From: Fagopyrum homotropicum
Taxonomy: Eukaryota > Streptophyta > Magnoliopsida > Caryophyllales > Polygonaceae
NCBI GenBank assembly: GCA_033239125.1
Contig: BSWB01000001.1
Location: 26,005,501-26,069,500 of the forward strand
DNA: 64,000 nucleotides
Direction of reading: 5' to 3'
The notes under the pieces are model-generated. The model ran no database searches, was not told the DNA's origin, and saw only the letters and a list, made by a program, of their open reading frames with translations. Below, in pieces: positions 33,486-46,333 of the stretch. How positions within the stretch are numbered: position 1 is the first letter of the stretch; each line of letters starts with the position of its first letter. The translations under genes were made by a program, and so were the position numbers.

Positions 33486-33565
33486 ATGAGCTTTGTCTTT
33501 CAAAGCTTCTTCTGTACAACTATATACTGCAAGGTGAGGGGAGGCAAGAGGAACCTCAAACCTGC
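33486..33565 (-). promoter_or_regulatory. Orphan copy of the DUF241 promoter block
   Basis: TATATACTGCAAGGTGA and the bases around it match the TATA region upstream of DUF241 copy 1 (about 30405-30450) and, less well, copy 2. No DUF241 coding sequence follows on -. It is probably what remains of a third tandem copy. Confidence 0.5.
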
Positions 33566-33569
33566 AAGT

Positions 33570-34140
33570 TTGATATTAAGTAATAATAATATGAATCAAT
33601 ATCTTATGACCATATCAGCAATGTCTTTGCCTTGTCGATCTCCTGCTCACCATCTCTTAGTTTCCAGCTAATAAGCTCTAATTATTCATCAACGCGGTTG
33701 AACGTGCAATGCCATTCGTGTTAGATGATAATTATCAATTATATATATGATAATTCATTTCTACTCTTGCATGCATGTGTTATAATTTCAATGTTTATTT
33801 TTTATAGACAAATGGAATCTGCTCTCATGCCAACTGCTTCTTGGCAACATACATTTGTTAAGAGGAAATGGGACAAGAAGAATCTGACCTCAATCATGTC
33901 ATTATAAATTTTATAATTATCGGCCATGTTTATGGTTTGCCTCTCCTAATTTGGTATTGTATATTTTCAACCAATTGACGATCCACAATTTGGCATGTTT
34001 CATAGGATAATATGTGAGAAATACGAAGTCAAGCAAGAGTTGTGAATTTTGGCCATCAGAGTTCCTAAAAGCTGATTATTTTTCTTCTGCTTGGACATGA
34101 CCTGACGAGAAATCAATCATGATAGAATAGAAGAAAGGTC
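33570..34140. other. Intergenic, no gene seen
   Basis: AT-rich sequence with no supported feature. Confidence 0.6.
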
Positions 34141-34144
34141 ATTG

Positions 34145-34760
34145 TTGTTTTTTTTTTAAATGAAAAGCGGTTCGAACCATTAGGCGACGTGCTTTTTGGT
34201 GGATCGACGAGAAAAGAAACACACAAAATACATCATACAAAATCCCGAAAGCAAAGAGATCTTCAAGGAAAGCATGATGATTCAGCCAAATAGGAAGCAA
34301 CGAATAAAAACGTTCATCTTCGAAATAGGTAAACAAGTAGGAAGTTTGGGGAACAGTTGTGGACACCTTAAATTTGGATTGCAACAGAGCCGTCATAAGT
34401 CATACACAAATCCACGCCCCCTTCTCGATAAAATGCTCGAACCGCCACCAAAAGACAATAAAGATTTGAGTCTTAACTCACTCGATCTTGATTTTTATTA
34501 ATTTTTTTCATTTTTGGTGTTTTTGTGGTCGTTAGGCCGAGAACGGAGTTGTTCGGCCGCAAGATTGGTGCCCTTGGGACAAGATAGCCTCCTTCCTAGA
34601 TTCTCTTATTACTTCCAAGTAAATTGATAACGGATTGTTGGTTGTGAGCTATTTTGAGCAGATGCAAAAAAAAAGGTTGAAATTTTAAAAACAAGCCACT
34701 TAAAACAAGCTCAAATTAGCCCAGTAGAAGGTTGTTAGCTTAATGAGCAAGAAGCCCAAA
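34145..34760 (-). mobile_element. Antisense retroelement tail (probable LINE 3' end)
   Basis: A T run (34147-34158) followed by AAAAGCGGTTCGAACC and a GGATC block resembles the tail regions at 44516 and 52688. Read on -, it would be a 3' UTR ending in poly-A. No coding domain is preserved. Confidence 0.45.
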
Positions 34761-34774
34761 AAGAAAATGAGGGA

Positions 34775-35760
34775 GGTATCGTGCCCTGATTACCTGGAAG
34801 GTTGTTTGCACTACCAAAGATGAGGGAGGTCTCGGTTTGAAGGAGTTACTATCATGGAATAAGGCATGCATCTCAAAGCTTATTTTCGAGTTGGATCAAG
34901 GCACCTAGAATCCTAGCCTTTGGTCCGTATGGGTTAACCAAAATACTCTCAAAGGCCAATCTATTTGGTCATACGCCTCCAACTACAAGCATAGCCATGT
35001 GGGGTGTATGATCCTTAAAGTTCACGATGAGATTTTGGACTCGGGAAACGGAACTCTCTTCCCCAACATCACCACAAAGCTGAACGGAAACTTCTCCACC
35101 ACTATTGCCTATAACCCTGTTTGGAAGACCCCGTCCTCTGATCCTCCCTTCCGTCTCGGCATCATTTGGAAAGGCATTAACATTCTAAAGTGCAGTTCCA
35201 TCTCTTGGGTTGCTAGTCATCAACGTCTTCCAACTCTCACGAAGCTTCTCTCTTGGAACGTTGTTCAAGATGACACTTGCATTTTTTACGGTTCGCATTC
35301 TGAAAACGAGGACCATCTCCTTCATCACCACATCTTCTCCACTGTTGTTCTCGACCTCATCTCTAGATGGTCTAGACAGCCCGCTCCTTATCCCTACTAC
35401 AATGACATCTGGTACTGGATTAGCTCTCTCAAACCACATAAACATGACCTAATCACTCACGTTTTTATCTCGTCCATCATGTACTAGCTGCATCTACTAC
35501 ATATGGAAAGCAAAAAATGACCTCTTCTACAACCACAATTTCACTCATCCTACCACTTATGCCCATAATGCTATTAGGGCTACAAAGAAATACAGTTCAA
35601 TTCGGTGGAAGGATAGGTCTCCTAGTTCGCTCATGTGGGCTAAGCTCCTTGGCATTCATCTTTTGTAATCCTTGTACTCTCTCCCTCATGTATCTTTACT
35701 CGGTCTAGTTAGACCTCCATGTATATCCTTCCTTCTAATATATTAACCTTTCAAAAAAAA
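34775..35760 (+). pseudogene. 5'-truncated LINE, 3' part of ORF2 with poly-A
   Basis: The translation matches the C-terminal third of the LINE ORF2 at 22380-23200: GGLGL, a WNKACISKLIFELDQ block, then SISWVASHQRLPTLTKLLSW and a zf-RVT module (one Cys changed). The copy ends in ACCTTTCAAAAAAAA, like the ending of the larger LINE. The 5' end is cut, as is common after incomplete reverse transcription. Stops (for example near 34906) and frame changes make it inactive. The target duplication is unclear; AAAATGAG appears on both sides. Confidence 0.85.
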
Positions 35761-37174
35761 TGAGTCCAAAGGAGATCAGAACTCTGATAACTCTAAGGCA
35801 AGAGCAAGCGGCAGAACTCATAAGGAAGTGAACCAGAGCAGGTGCCCAAGCAAACACGGACAGAGACGAGATCCACCGAACAGATCCAACCTCCAACATT
35901 CATGTTTAAGACACTCATCATACTTTTCTTCCAAAAGTCTAGCACATCCTTTTGGTTTCCTACTCCATCTAGATTAAGTTTATACCCAATTTCACTGATG
36001 GGTTCAAGCAAGAGTTCTTTCTCGATAGATCTATGGTTTAGCATAACCCTAACTCTAACTTTTGCTATTTTTCTAAAAATTTGTTGGTCTTAAATTAGCT
36101 CTTTTGTTGACTCGTTTACCCTTATTCATATTCTCGATAACAAGATATAGTGGCCTTGTTAACTTCCTGTTCTGGAATTATTTCTTCTTCCACCTCATTA
36201 ACATCTATAACTCTTTTTTCCATCTTTTTTTTTTATCTAATTTTCTCTAAACTTCACTTAAGGGTATGATCTTTAGGTCTTTCAGTTTCATTAATCACAT
36301 TTGTTGATTCATTTCTTCTTCCTCGGTGTAATAATCAGATTCGTCACTACTTAAAGATTTCATTTCTTTGTTAGACATATCAAGTGTCTCCTTGATTTTC
36401 CAACTCTTTTTCTAGTTCTTCTTTCGTTTCGGGCATTGTAATGAAACTTGGTACTGAAAATTTCTTTTTTGGATTTCATTTTGGAATGAATACTTATGAA
36501 GAAACCAACTAGCTTTTTACTTTGAGGGTTTAAGATTGTTGTTGTTTCAAGATGTCGAATTTCATTGGTAATTTTAAAACTAATTTTTAATTTTCTTCTT
36601 TGATAGCTAATAAAACAACAAATATTTTGTCCCTATATTTTTCAAGATTTGTTCGCAAATTAACTAATCTCACTTTTAAATCTGCAACATCATCGATTAT
36701 AGTATTTAAAATAGACCTTGCCCAACATTAAAATGTTTTGCATGTGGTGCTAGTTTATGTCGATAATTTTTGAAAACCTTCAGTTTCATTTAAATTTTTG
36801 GATTTTTAATTATTTTTTTAGTTTACTTAACCACTTGAAGCAGATACCAGATCACAAGATCACACAAAAATTACGATATACGAGTTAAAGTTATAAACAA
36901 GGATATAATTGCGACTTATTATAAACTAGGTACCTTTAATATAAATTCTAGGAAATTACAGGTAAAAAGAAAAATAAATAGAAGATAAAATATTAAATTA
37001 GGGTGGATGATCGTGACTTCTAATGGGTAGAAGTATAATGAGTGTTTTAAAAAACAAATATGCTCCTTGGCCGATGGTGTCCGTTTGAGTATTGTATTTA
37101 AGACTCATATTTTACTTTGTTGTGGTAGTAGTTTTTCAACACATCTATGCCAAAAAAAATTTCATACAAAGGTA
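35761..37174. other. AT-rich stretch with faint coding traces on -
   Basis: On - at about 36460-36190 a broken frame encodes an acidic segment (SSDESDYYTEEEEMNQQ) that looks like former coding sequence, but I cannot assign it. Nothing else is supported. Confidence 0.35.
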
Positions 37175-39065
37175 AGAGCATTAGGCGGATTAATTTCTAA
37201 AAACCAATCGACCTAAGGCATCTTTGCGGATGAGGTCTTGAACATCTTCTATAATAACATCAACATCCATCAAGTGGGTGAGTCCGTGCATGACAATCTT
37301 GTCCGCAACCGTATAAATTTCCCTGAAAATATGTTGTTCAAAGGATTTAGGAAGCCCCGAGATCATGATAGTGATATCAGTGATGATCATGTCCATTTTC
37401 CATGGAGGTTTTCATAGTCGGTTGATCGCATTGTTAAGCATCAAGTTGTCTCCTTCAATCTTGATGGAGATAAATCCTATCCCCTTGGCCTTTTGTAGCC
37501 CTCACGAAGAGTGAACACTTTTGCCTCTAGCACAAAATTGGCACTGCATCTTCCGCTTCCTATAGCAATAGGAACAACAAATTGGTTTCTAACGATGCAG
37601 CCAAAAGAAAATAAGTTAGCTAAATTTTTTGAGGCATCAAAATTAAGTTTAAGAAATTGTTCTTTTGGTCTTTCCGTTTCCTGTTTTTAGTTTTCCTTCT
37701 TTGTTGTATACTCTTTATGTTGTTGTTGGCCAAATTTTTGTTAGCTTTTGATCCCAGTCGGCGATTTGATTTAGCGTTATTAGTTTAAGGTTTTGTGGTG
37801 TCTTTGTTTGGTTAAAGATAATCTGGTTCCTACCCATCAAAAGTTTCCACCAAATGACAACAAGGTATTTCAACTCCGAAGACGTTATTAATCCTCTAAG
37901 GTTAGAAAGGACCTCTATTATGTTCCAATTGTCAATGTCATAGTTCAGTAAAATTGATGAAATGTTTGGATTTTCGATTGTTTGTAACATGAAGGGACAT
38001 TGAAAGAACAAGTGCTTGGAACTTTCTATATAGTGATTACCGAATTCACAATTCATCACGACATGAATTCTTTGCTTGTCGAGATTTTGCTTTGTTAGTA
38101 AACCATCGAGTGTTAGTTTCCATAGAAAATTCTTTATTTTGGCATTACGTTAATTTTCCATATTCATGTTTTGTCTGTGGTAACCCCCAACTTCCGTTTT
38201 CGAATCATTTCCATCGTCGATTTAGTCGAATACCATCCTTCATCGTTCTCCTCCCAATATAGACTATATAGTCTATCTCTAAAATCATTTTTGGGAGGTT
38301 ATAGTTTTTTTTTTTTCGATAATGTTAGTAGGTAGTAGTGTGTTTAGTCGATTTATCAGTTGATGGTTCCATCTTTTATTCATGATATACGAGCAGGTCA
38401 TTCGTTTTGATTTTTAAGTCCTTATTGGTCACCATATCTTGGAACGGTTTGTCGTTAATCCACATGTCCTTCCAATATCTAACAGTTCTTCTGTCTCCTA
38501 CCCGCCATATAAGCCCTTTATCGAATTTTTCTCTCATTTTCACTAATTTCTTCCATTGTCACGATGCATTTGTCCCACATTGGTAATTTCATATGCATGA
38601 GCCATTAAGGTATTTTTTTGACTATTTTAACCTAAATATTATCCCAATCACCATGATTTTCCACAGAAGTTTCATTTGTAATGCTTTATTCATATCTTCT
38701 GCTTTCCTAATTCAAGTACCTCGTAGGGTTCTTGGTTTGCAAATTTTGTTTGAACTGATTAGCGGGTGAAAATTAGGGCCCTTATTCCAATAAGAAATTT
38801 CTATTGAGTTGGTCTAATTTCAGGTGAATACTTGTTGGTAGCATGAATGCTTACATTAGGTAGCTTGGTTTGTCATTAAGATTAGCTTTTATTAGTGTTA
38901 TTTTACCTTCTTGTGACAGAGACCACGTTTTCAACCTAGTAAGTTGTTTGGTTTTGATGATAACCGAGTTAAATATGTCATTGTTTACTCGACCATTTAT
39001 AATAGGACATCCAAGATATTGTTCAAGATTAGTCGTGACATTGATTCCAAGGTGCCCTTGAATTA
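37175..39065 (-). pseudogene. LINE relict on -, RT C-terminus, zf-RVT and RNase H
   Basis: Read on - from 39065: YLGCPIINGRVNNDIF and KITLIKANLNDKPSYLM (end of RT), then WRVGDRRTVRYWKDMW, then a zf-RVT region (EFGNHYIESSKHLFFQCPF, 38055-38000), then an RNase-H-like part at about 37620-37190 (GCIVRNQFVVP, VLEAKVFTLREG, RKDALGRLVF). It has many stops and shifts and no RT active site. It differs from the LINE at 18-23 kb, which has no RNase H domain, so it is a separate L1 lineage. Confidence 0.78.
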
Positions 39066-39870
39066 ATCTTTTGTTGCTTTGGTTAATGTTTGTAGTTGTT
39101 TGAAACGTGAATTTATGGTAGTTTATGATTTATTGAGATATTAGTAAGTTGTTGCTTCTTTCTTTTGCATTTAGCTATAAATTCAAAGGGAAGTGGCTGA
39201 TTACCTTGTTTTTTTATATCTCTAAAGATATTAATGATCTCCTTTTTTAAGAGTGAAAAACAAGCCTATTAGAAATCATTTTAGTTTCTTTATTTATGAT
39301 TAACAAAGAGTTAAATTGAAAATTTCAAATTAATTTTTTACGGTTTTTATAAGGATTTGAAATTAACGAAACTGTTATAATTTAGTTTCTCAAGATCTTA
39401 TATATACCTTTTTGAAAGGTTTGACGATTTTGTAGAAATATAATCCTACTACAATCTATAATTCAAATCTTTCGGCAGAATCATCCCCACATTTAATCTT
39501 TTTACGATCATCTTTAAAGCAATTTAATTGAGACCTCACTCTTTGTAACTTTCTTTGACGTTTATATAATAATCATCGAACAACAAAACAAATAAATTAT
39601 TATTGAAATTTATTGTAGACTTAATATGAAAATATTGTCCATGAATACTAGAATATCCTTTGAAGTTTGAAGTGCTACCTAACAAAATAAAGACAACCGA
39701 TTACTTGTTTTTCACAGAAAACACATCCTCAAAGAAATCATTTACTTTTCTTGTTGGACATTTTATCAACCTTTTTCTAAAGGTAGAAACAAATCCTTTT
39801 TATTTTTGTTTATTGCTGAATGAAATGAGATAACAAGATACGGCGTATTCATCCCAACTTCCTCATAGCA
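39066..39870. other. Upstream region of the F-box gene
   Basis: AT-rich with no gene or clear promoter box that I can defend. The 5' leader of the F-box gene probably lies in about 39840-40021. Confidence 0.5.
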
Positions 39871-40021
39871 TTTGATTCATTTCTGCTTTTATTGTCTTTT
39901 TCCGTCTTTGTTTCCTCAATCTCTGTATATCCTTCCTTCAACCTCTCTTTCGCCGATTTCCGAAATCAGATCCATTTTGAGAGACACATGCGATAGTTTG
40001 CCGGAGAAATCGGCGGCGGAT

Positions 40022-43000
40022 ATGGCGGAGCCGGACGTCGGAGGCTCCCCCGATGAAGACGATTCGAGAAGCTTGGAACAGTTGCCATCAACGGTTCTGC
40101 AGACGATCTTGCTCAAGCTAGATCCCTCTTCCATCTGCTCTATAGCTTCTACTTGTCGTTCATTCAGATCCTGCGCCAGGAATGTCTTCACTTACCTCCC
40201 AAACTTCCATCTTTATGTAAGCTTCTTTCTCCCTCTAACATGCAATTTTGTAGAATTTCGATCTACTTACAAGAACGAATTGCCAGGAAAAAAGAACAAT
40301 TTTTGTATAATTTAGAGTTTCAGGTCGTTGCTGGATGTGAAATCAATTAGCCAATTGATCGAAAGAGCATTTAAACAGAGTCTAGGGCATGCGATGTATG
40401 GATAATTGAATAAGATTTTCAATTTGTTTTGACGTTTTGACCGAACTTGGAGGAACTAGGTTAGATAAAATCGATTAACATGATGTAATGTACTTGATCG
40501 AATTTGCAAGTTTGATTGATTTGTTTGATGATTTGACTGGAATACTTTTTAACTAAGGAGCATAATTGTTTCAGGATGTGACACCAACTGAGCTTATCTT
40601 GGCTCCTTTATTACCCGACAATCCTCACCTTAGAAGCATGAAGGTTGATTGCAGTCGGCTCACTGATTCAGCTTCTGATCTATTAACCCGACCCTCTTTG
40701 CATGAGCTATGCCTCCAAAACTGTGGAGCCTTCACCGGGAGGCTCCTATCTGAAATTGGAATGCATTGTCACGATCTCAGGTTCGTCATCCACTTTGTTA
40801 GTTAAACTATCTGAAGTTTTGGATGTTAGTAGATTTTGTGGTTTTAATGATTGATGAGTTATGAACATACAATTTTTGACGCGTGAGATGCCATTTGAGT
40901 TATTGTTTGAAGTATCGTAAGTTCAATCTTTACTTGTTCCTTACTTCATCTTCTGTAACATGTGGTGCTGTTAGTTGTTCGTCATTTCTTTTTTTTCCTC
41001 TTCAGGTCTCTTTATTTAGGGTCCGTTGCAGATAAAAGAGGTCGTGCAATTAATATATCTGACCTGGAGAAGTTATTCAAAGGTTGCAGTGAACTGGAAG
41101 TAAGACCCAATTTAACAACTTGATTAGTTTACTGATGATAAAGAATTGTTCGAGGGAGTAAAGTGAATACTAACTGAGATTGTTGATTACATTGTTCGAA
41201 GAGAAATTTGCACATTAATGTTATTAAAACAGTAGGGTTAATTAGTGAAATATCTTATCAAGCATTAACTTCTAATACTATGAAATAGGCTGGAAACCTT
41301 ATTTGTGTGTCTTAATACTGGAAATTTGCATCTAATATTTTGTTGATAAGCATGTAAGATCTTTGATGCGGCTGGTCTCAAGTTACCTTAGTTGATGAAA
41401 ACTACCTATATACGGCATACTAAATGAAATTTGTTTCCATGATATTAAATTTCGCAGTTGAGATTGTTGATTACATTGTTACAAGAGAAATTTGCACAAT
41501 AATGTCATTAAAACAGTAGGGTTAGTTAGTCGGCTATCTTATCAAGCATTAACTTCTAATACTATGAAATAAACTGATAACCTTATTTGTTTGTCTTAAT
41601 AATGGAAATTTGCATCTGATATTTTGTTAAAGTATGTAAGATCTTTGATGCAGCTAGTCTCAAGTTACCTCAGTTGATGAAAACTGCCTATATACGGCAT
41701 ACTAAATGAAATTTGTTTCCATGATATTTAACTTTCGCAGTTGATCAGTGTGCTAAATAAATAAACCCCAAAAGAATATAGTAATATCTCATTTCTGGTA
41801 ACGTAGTGACTTGAAATGAAGATTCCACTAAATGTGCACCAAAGCTGCCACACCTCTTATTCTTTATTCAGGATTCATTCCTTTTATCTGAGATCTATAC
41901 TTTTACTTTGACGAATGGTGAACAAATCTTTTGACATAATTACCATACTAGTTTATATAGTTTTTTTTAATGAAGCTATTTGCACAAGGCAAGACACTGG
42001 TAGCAGTTGCAGATGGAAAACAAAGACAAATGGAGTTAGTTTTAGGAAGTTTATTGTATAGTCCCTAGCCCCCCCTCTTTGATTTCACTGTAGGGAGAGT
42101 TCCCTGATGAAGAGATGGTTCCTATGGTGTGAACAATTCAATGAATTTCCTGTATTCAGCTTTATATGGAGCTTACTTTGATACTGACCTTTATATACTA
42201 TATAGTTCAACCAATCACTGAATATTACACTACTGAAAATATGATGTGAAGAGCTCTATCATTGTGAAAAGTGAGGAGCATAACGATACAATATTTGCAC
42301 ATTCAAACACATATCTGTGCACTTTTACTGTTCATGTTCCTCATTCTTCACTGAAAGCAACCTTCATTTCACTATTGGTTACGGATATTGTACTCATGTC
42401 ATGAAGGAAAACCATTTTTTATAGTTTGGGTGATTGTATGCCATTAGTATGTTATATATTCATATCTGAGGTGGCTTCTTTTTGTAGACGCTGAATCTTG
42501 GATTTGATGTATCAACATTTCTCCGTCAAAGTTTTGCTCGGGCTTGGATGTTGGCTTCTCCAAAGTTAGCTTCTATTGAATTAGGTTATCTCTCTTCTTT
42601 AATGTTGACAGAGATGCTTAGCCCAACTATAGCTCCAGAACAGCCACGACAACTTCCTGCGTTTCCAAGTCTTCGAAAACTGTGTGTGACAGTTGATTAT
42701 ATCACCGACACCATGATTGGAACCATATCAGATAATCTTCCCCTCTTGATACATTTAGATCTTCAAGATGCACCCATTATTGAACCGAGGGCTGCATTTG
42801 ATCTGACCAATTCTGGCCTCGAGCAAATCAATAAACATGGAAATCTGAAACATCTTTCCCTGGTGAGGAGCCAAGAGTTCCTTGTTTCCAATTTCCGCCG
42901 TGTCAATGACCTTGGTATCCTCATGATGGCTGACAAATGTTCAAATCTGGAAAGCATATGTCTTGGTGGCTTTTGCCGTGTCACGGACACTGGATTTAGA

Positions 43001-43939
43001 ACCATCTTGCATTCCTCCTCCAACTTGTACAAGCTGAAAATATCGCATGGGACCAACCTCACTGACCTGGTTTTTCACGACATTGCAGCTACTCCCTTGT
43101 CTATGACATATGTTAGCTTGAGATGGTGTAACCTATTGACTGGTATGGCAATTTCCCACCTGGCATCAAACTTGAATCTGACGTTTCTTGATCTAAGAGA
43201 CTGCAGAAACCTTAAAGATGACGCACTCATGGCAATCGGCACAATCCCGAAGCTAAAGATCCTTCTTATTGATGGTTCTGATGTAACAGATGCCGGGATT
43301 TCTTACCTAAGAAATTTAGTTACCAGTTCTTTGGTTGCATTGTCACTTAGAGGCTGCAAGAGACTGACAGATAAATGCATTTCAGCCCTCTTTGGAGGTG
43401 CTGCAAATATATCCTTGCAAGAACTCGACCTCTCCACTCTCACCAACATAAGTGACAATGGGATGCTTCTCCTGGCCAAGAGCCGTGCCCCTATCCGTCA
43501 GCTTCGGTTAAGGCAGTGCCCTCTCATAGGGGACACTTGTGTGATGGCCTTAGCCTCTATGCAGGTTGATGACAGCAGGTGGCATGGGAACAGCCTACGC
43601 TTGCTGGACCTCTACAACTGTGGTCGCCTAACAGCTCTTGCTTTTAGGTGGTTGAAGAAGCCCTACTTTCCAAGGCTGAAACTTCTAGGAGTTACTGGAA
43701 GCATTAACAGGGATCTGGTGGACGCGCTAGCTAGGAGTAGGCCCTACCTCCACGTCACGTGTCGTGGTGAAGAGCTGGGGACCACACAATGGGACCAGTG
43801 CGAAAGCTATTATTATGTCCAGGATTATGAAGAGATGGACGAGCTAGAACAGTGGCTTATGGATGGAGAAGATGAATCCGATGATGAAGAGATGGAAGAG
43901 GCTGAAAGTGATGACAACAATGGTGATGGTTCAGAGTGA
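40022..43939 (+). CDS. FBL10-like: F-box/LRR-repeat protein, FBL10-like
   Basis: Four exons: 40022-40216, 40575-40780, 41006-41099 and 42488-43939. All have GT/AG borders and phases that fit, giving 648 residues. The F-box is near residues 16-60 (LEQLPSTVLQTILLKLDPSSIC). Leucine-rich repeats of the cysteine-containing type fill about 70-600 (ICLGGFCRVTDTGF, LDLRDCRNLKDDAL, LSLRGCKRLTDKCI). The tail is acidic (Asp/Glu-rich, last 40 residues). F-box/LRR proteins choose substrates for SCF ubiquitin ligases; the substrate here is unknown. The layout and length agree with Arabidopsis FBL10 (At2g17020). An in-frame ATG 50 codons upstream (39872) exists, but that extension looks like leader sequence. 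The gene looks intact. Confidence 0.93.
41175..41744 (+). repeat. Tandem duplication of about 284 bp in intron 3 of the F-box gene
   Basis: 41175-41458 and 41459-41744 align along their whole length with a few substitutions and small indels. The intron is 1388 bp, and this duplication explains about a fifth of it. Neither copy carries an exon. Confidence 0.9.
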
Positions 43940-44239
43940 ACTTCCTCAAGCTGGTTTGTAAGTTTACTGTTGTATCATGGAAGCTAACCTTTATCAATAA
44001 TTTTATATTGTGTCTGTATTTTTATTTGTAGATTTGGGATTTATATTTAATTATCTAAACCTCTGCTGTTGTATTGATATTTGTTTGATTTATAAATTCT
44101 CTCCTTTTTCTTTCTTACCTGAATATGTTCTTGAGAGCATAATTATCTAAGCCTCTGTTGTTGTATCTAAACCTGAATATGTTCTTAAGAGTGCGCATAA
44201 TACTTCTGGAAATAAACTTATTAGGTTCATAATATATAG
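43940..44239. other. 3' flank of the F-box gene
   Basis: AT-rich. AATAAT near 43999 could serve as a weak poly-A signal. Nothing else is seen. Confidence 0.4.
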
Positions 44240-44286
44240 AGATTAGAGAAGTTTGAAGTATATGCATGCTGTTCCTGCTTGATTTG

Positions 44287-44340
44287 GGAGTAGGTTATTT
44301 GCTTGGAGTAGGTTATTTGCTTGGAGTAGGTTATTTGCTT
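44287..44340 (+). repeat. Three perfect copies of an 18-bp unit
   Basis: GGAGTAGGTTATTTGCTT is repeated three times head to tail within the upstream gypsy LTR. The downstream LTR has a single copy of the related unit. Confidence 0.93.
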
Positions 44341-44515
44341 AATTGCTGTTCCTGCTTGATTTTAAAAGTAGGTTATTTGCGTAATTGCTTGAATTTAGGA
44401 ATTGGTTATTTAATTAAAAAAAAGCATTGAATTAGTTCAGACTTGTTATAAAAAGAGGCATCATTGAATTAGTTCTCAAGAATTGAATTAAATTTGTTCA
44501 GACCTGAAGAATTGA

Positions 44516-44900
44516 ATTTTTTTTTTTTTGATAAAGGAAAGCGGTCTGATACATTAGACGGCACACCGTCTAATGGATCAAAAGGCCGACAAATCGGCAG
44601 ACGGATTAACCGTCTCATAGGCCGACAAATCGGCAGACGGATTAACCGTCTCATAGGCCGAACAAATCGGTAGACGGACTAACCGTCATGCGAGAACCAA
44701 AACAATCAAAAAGAAAAAACACATCAAAAGAAAAGCTTTGATCACAACGAGTCGATGAAGGAGGAGCATCAAGGGGAGTGTCAACCAAACAAAGTGAAGA
44801 AGAACGAGAATATGAATGTAAAAGCAGTGCAGAGTACAACTCCTAGGGACCATTGGTGGAAATCTCAGATTTGGACTCTACTCCTAGGGACCACCGGTGG
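44516..44900 (-). mobile_element. Antisense retroelement tail with 36-bp repeats
   Basis: It begins with a T run (poly-A on -) and GATAAAGGAAAGCGG. At 44583-44691 a 36-bp unit is present three times, the last with a one-base insertion; each unit holds the inverted repeats CCGACAAATCGG and AGACGG-TTAA-CCGTCT, which could fold as hairpins in RNA. Related sequence lies at 52688-52790. The right edge is uncertain. Confidence 0.6.
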
Positions 44901-45117
44901 AAACCTCAGATTTGGACACTACTCCTTCTCACGAACAGATTCTACTCTTCTTAAAAAAGAAACGCACAACATCAAAGCAAACCCCAAAACACCAAGCAAA
45001 CAATGTGAAACAAAGGATCTCTTTTAATGATCAATTTGTTAATATAATTGGTAATGGATTAAGATCATTTATAGGTTACGAAAACCTTGTTGTGAAGGCT
45101 AACCCATCGGAGATTTA

Positions 45118-46215
45118 TTGACAGGTTACGCCATAGTGAAAAATACCCGTTCCAATACATATCCACAAAACCAATCAGGTCCCTCGCCATCAAACCACCT
45201 TGTTGACCCAACGTTGGAAAACGATCCAAACACAAATCCTAGTCATAGCATACTTGCTCAACTAGCTACCGCCGTCAAGTCTGCTGAAGTGGTAGCCATC
45301 AAGGCCCAATCTAGCCACAATACAATCGTTGAAGGAAGTCATGTGGCCTCCAATCGAATTAACCCCCGGTCCCATCGACAAGGTCGCTCTCATTGGTGTA
45401 ATAAACAAGACGAGGGTGATGACAACAACCACGGACTACAAATCACACGATGACCACAAGCAAAATCAACTTCCCCAAATTTGAAGGTGGAGATCCACGT
45501 GGATAGATTTTGAAGTTCGACAAATACTTCCGGTACTATCAATTCTCCAAATGAACTCAAGGTTGAAGTTGCTTCCATGTATCTAGAGGGGGATGTGCTC
45601 GATTTATATGCATGGATCAACGAGAAACGTGAAATTCTCTATTGGGAGGCTCTAGTAAATGCTTTTCAACTTCCAAGAGCACTACAGACCCCGAAATTCC
45701 AAAATGCCGACGAGTATCTTGCTTGATTAAGAAGCCAAGTTCAATTTTTGAATATCGCTAGGAGTTCGCTTGACGGAGAGCTCGTGATAAGGATTGACTT
45801 GAACATTGCCTACTGAGGATTTTCTTGACTGGCCTTAAGGAGGAACTACAAGTTATTGTTCGGATTCATAAGCCAAAAATTGTCTTCAATGTTGTTAGTT
45901 TGACTTTGGAATTTGAGGCCAAATCTAGTGAAATCAAAGTGTAGTAGCAGTACGTGCTTCACAACTCACCATTGTTGCAGCTCCCGTACTAACAATTCTT
46001 AACAACAACAAGGTATCGAGGTCTGTTTCCGTGGACATTGAACGCCAAAGCATACGGGAGAAAGGTTTGTGTTATTGTGGGGTTTTACATTTGGTGCGGA
46101 GCATCGATGTAAACCTTTCAAATCACTTTGTTTGAAACATAGAAGATCCGGGGCAAGACTTGGGTGAAACTATTGGTAGTGGCTACGATCCTATCACATA
46201 AATGTTGTCTTGAGG
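45118..46215 (+). pseudogene. Gypsy gag pseudogene
   Basis: After a degenerate primer-binding region (near 45115) the frames encode a Ser/Pro-rich start (YPQNQSGPSPSNHLVDP), then the gag core in shifting frames: INFPKFEGGDPRG, a KYFRYYQ segment, then EILYWEALVNAFQ and an LRRNYKL region. Several stops and frameshifts occur. The conserved ending before the LTR (CCLEGGSIDT) is at about 46200-46230. No protease or RT is present. Confidence 0.72.
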
Positions 46216-46333
46216 GGAGGAAGCATTGATACATTCATGCTTGATTTTAGGAGTAGGTTATTTGCTTAGTTGCTTGAATTTAGACACAGGTTATTTATTT
46301 CATATTATAAAAAGAGGCACATTGGCAATGTAT

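Noticed and set aside
36190..36460. Endogenous pararetrovirus capsid fragment
   Set aside because: Only an acidic stretch is visible. No CCHC finger, protease or RT of that type is nearby.
39872..40021. Upstream start of the F-box protein at 39872
   Set aside because: The extra 50 residues are hydrophobic and Ser/Pro-rich like translated leader, and the F-box lies at the expected distance from 40022.
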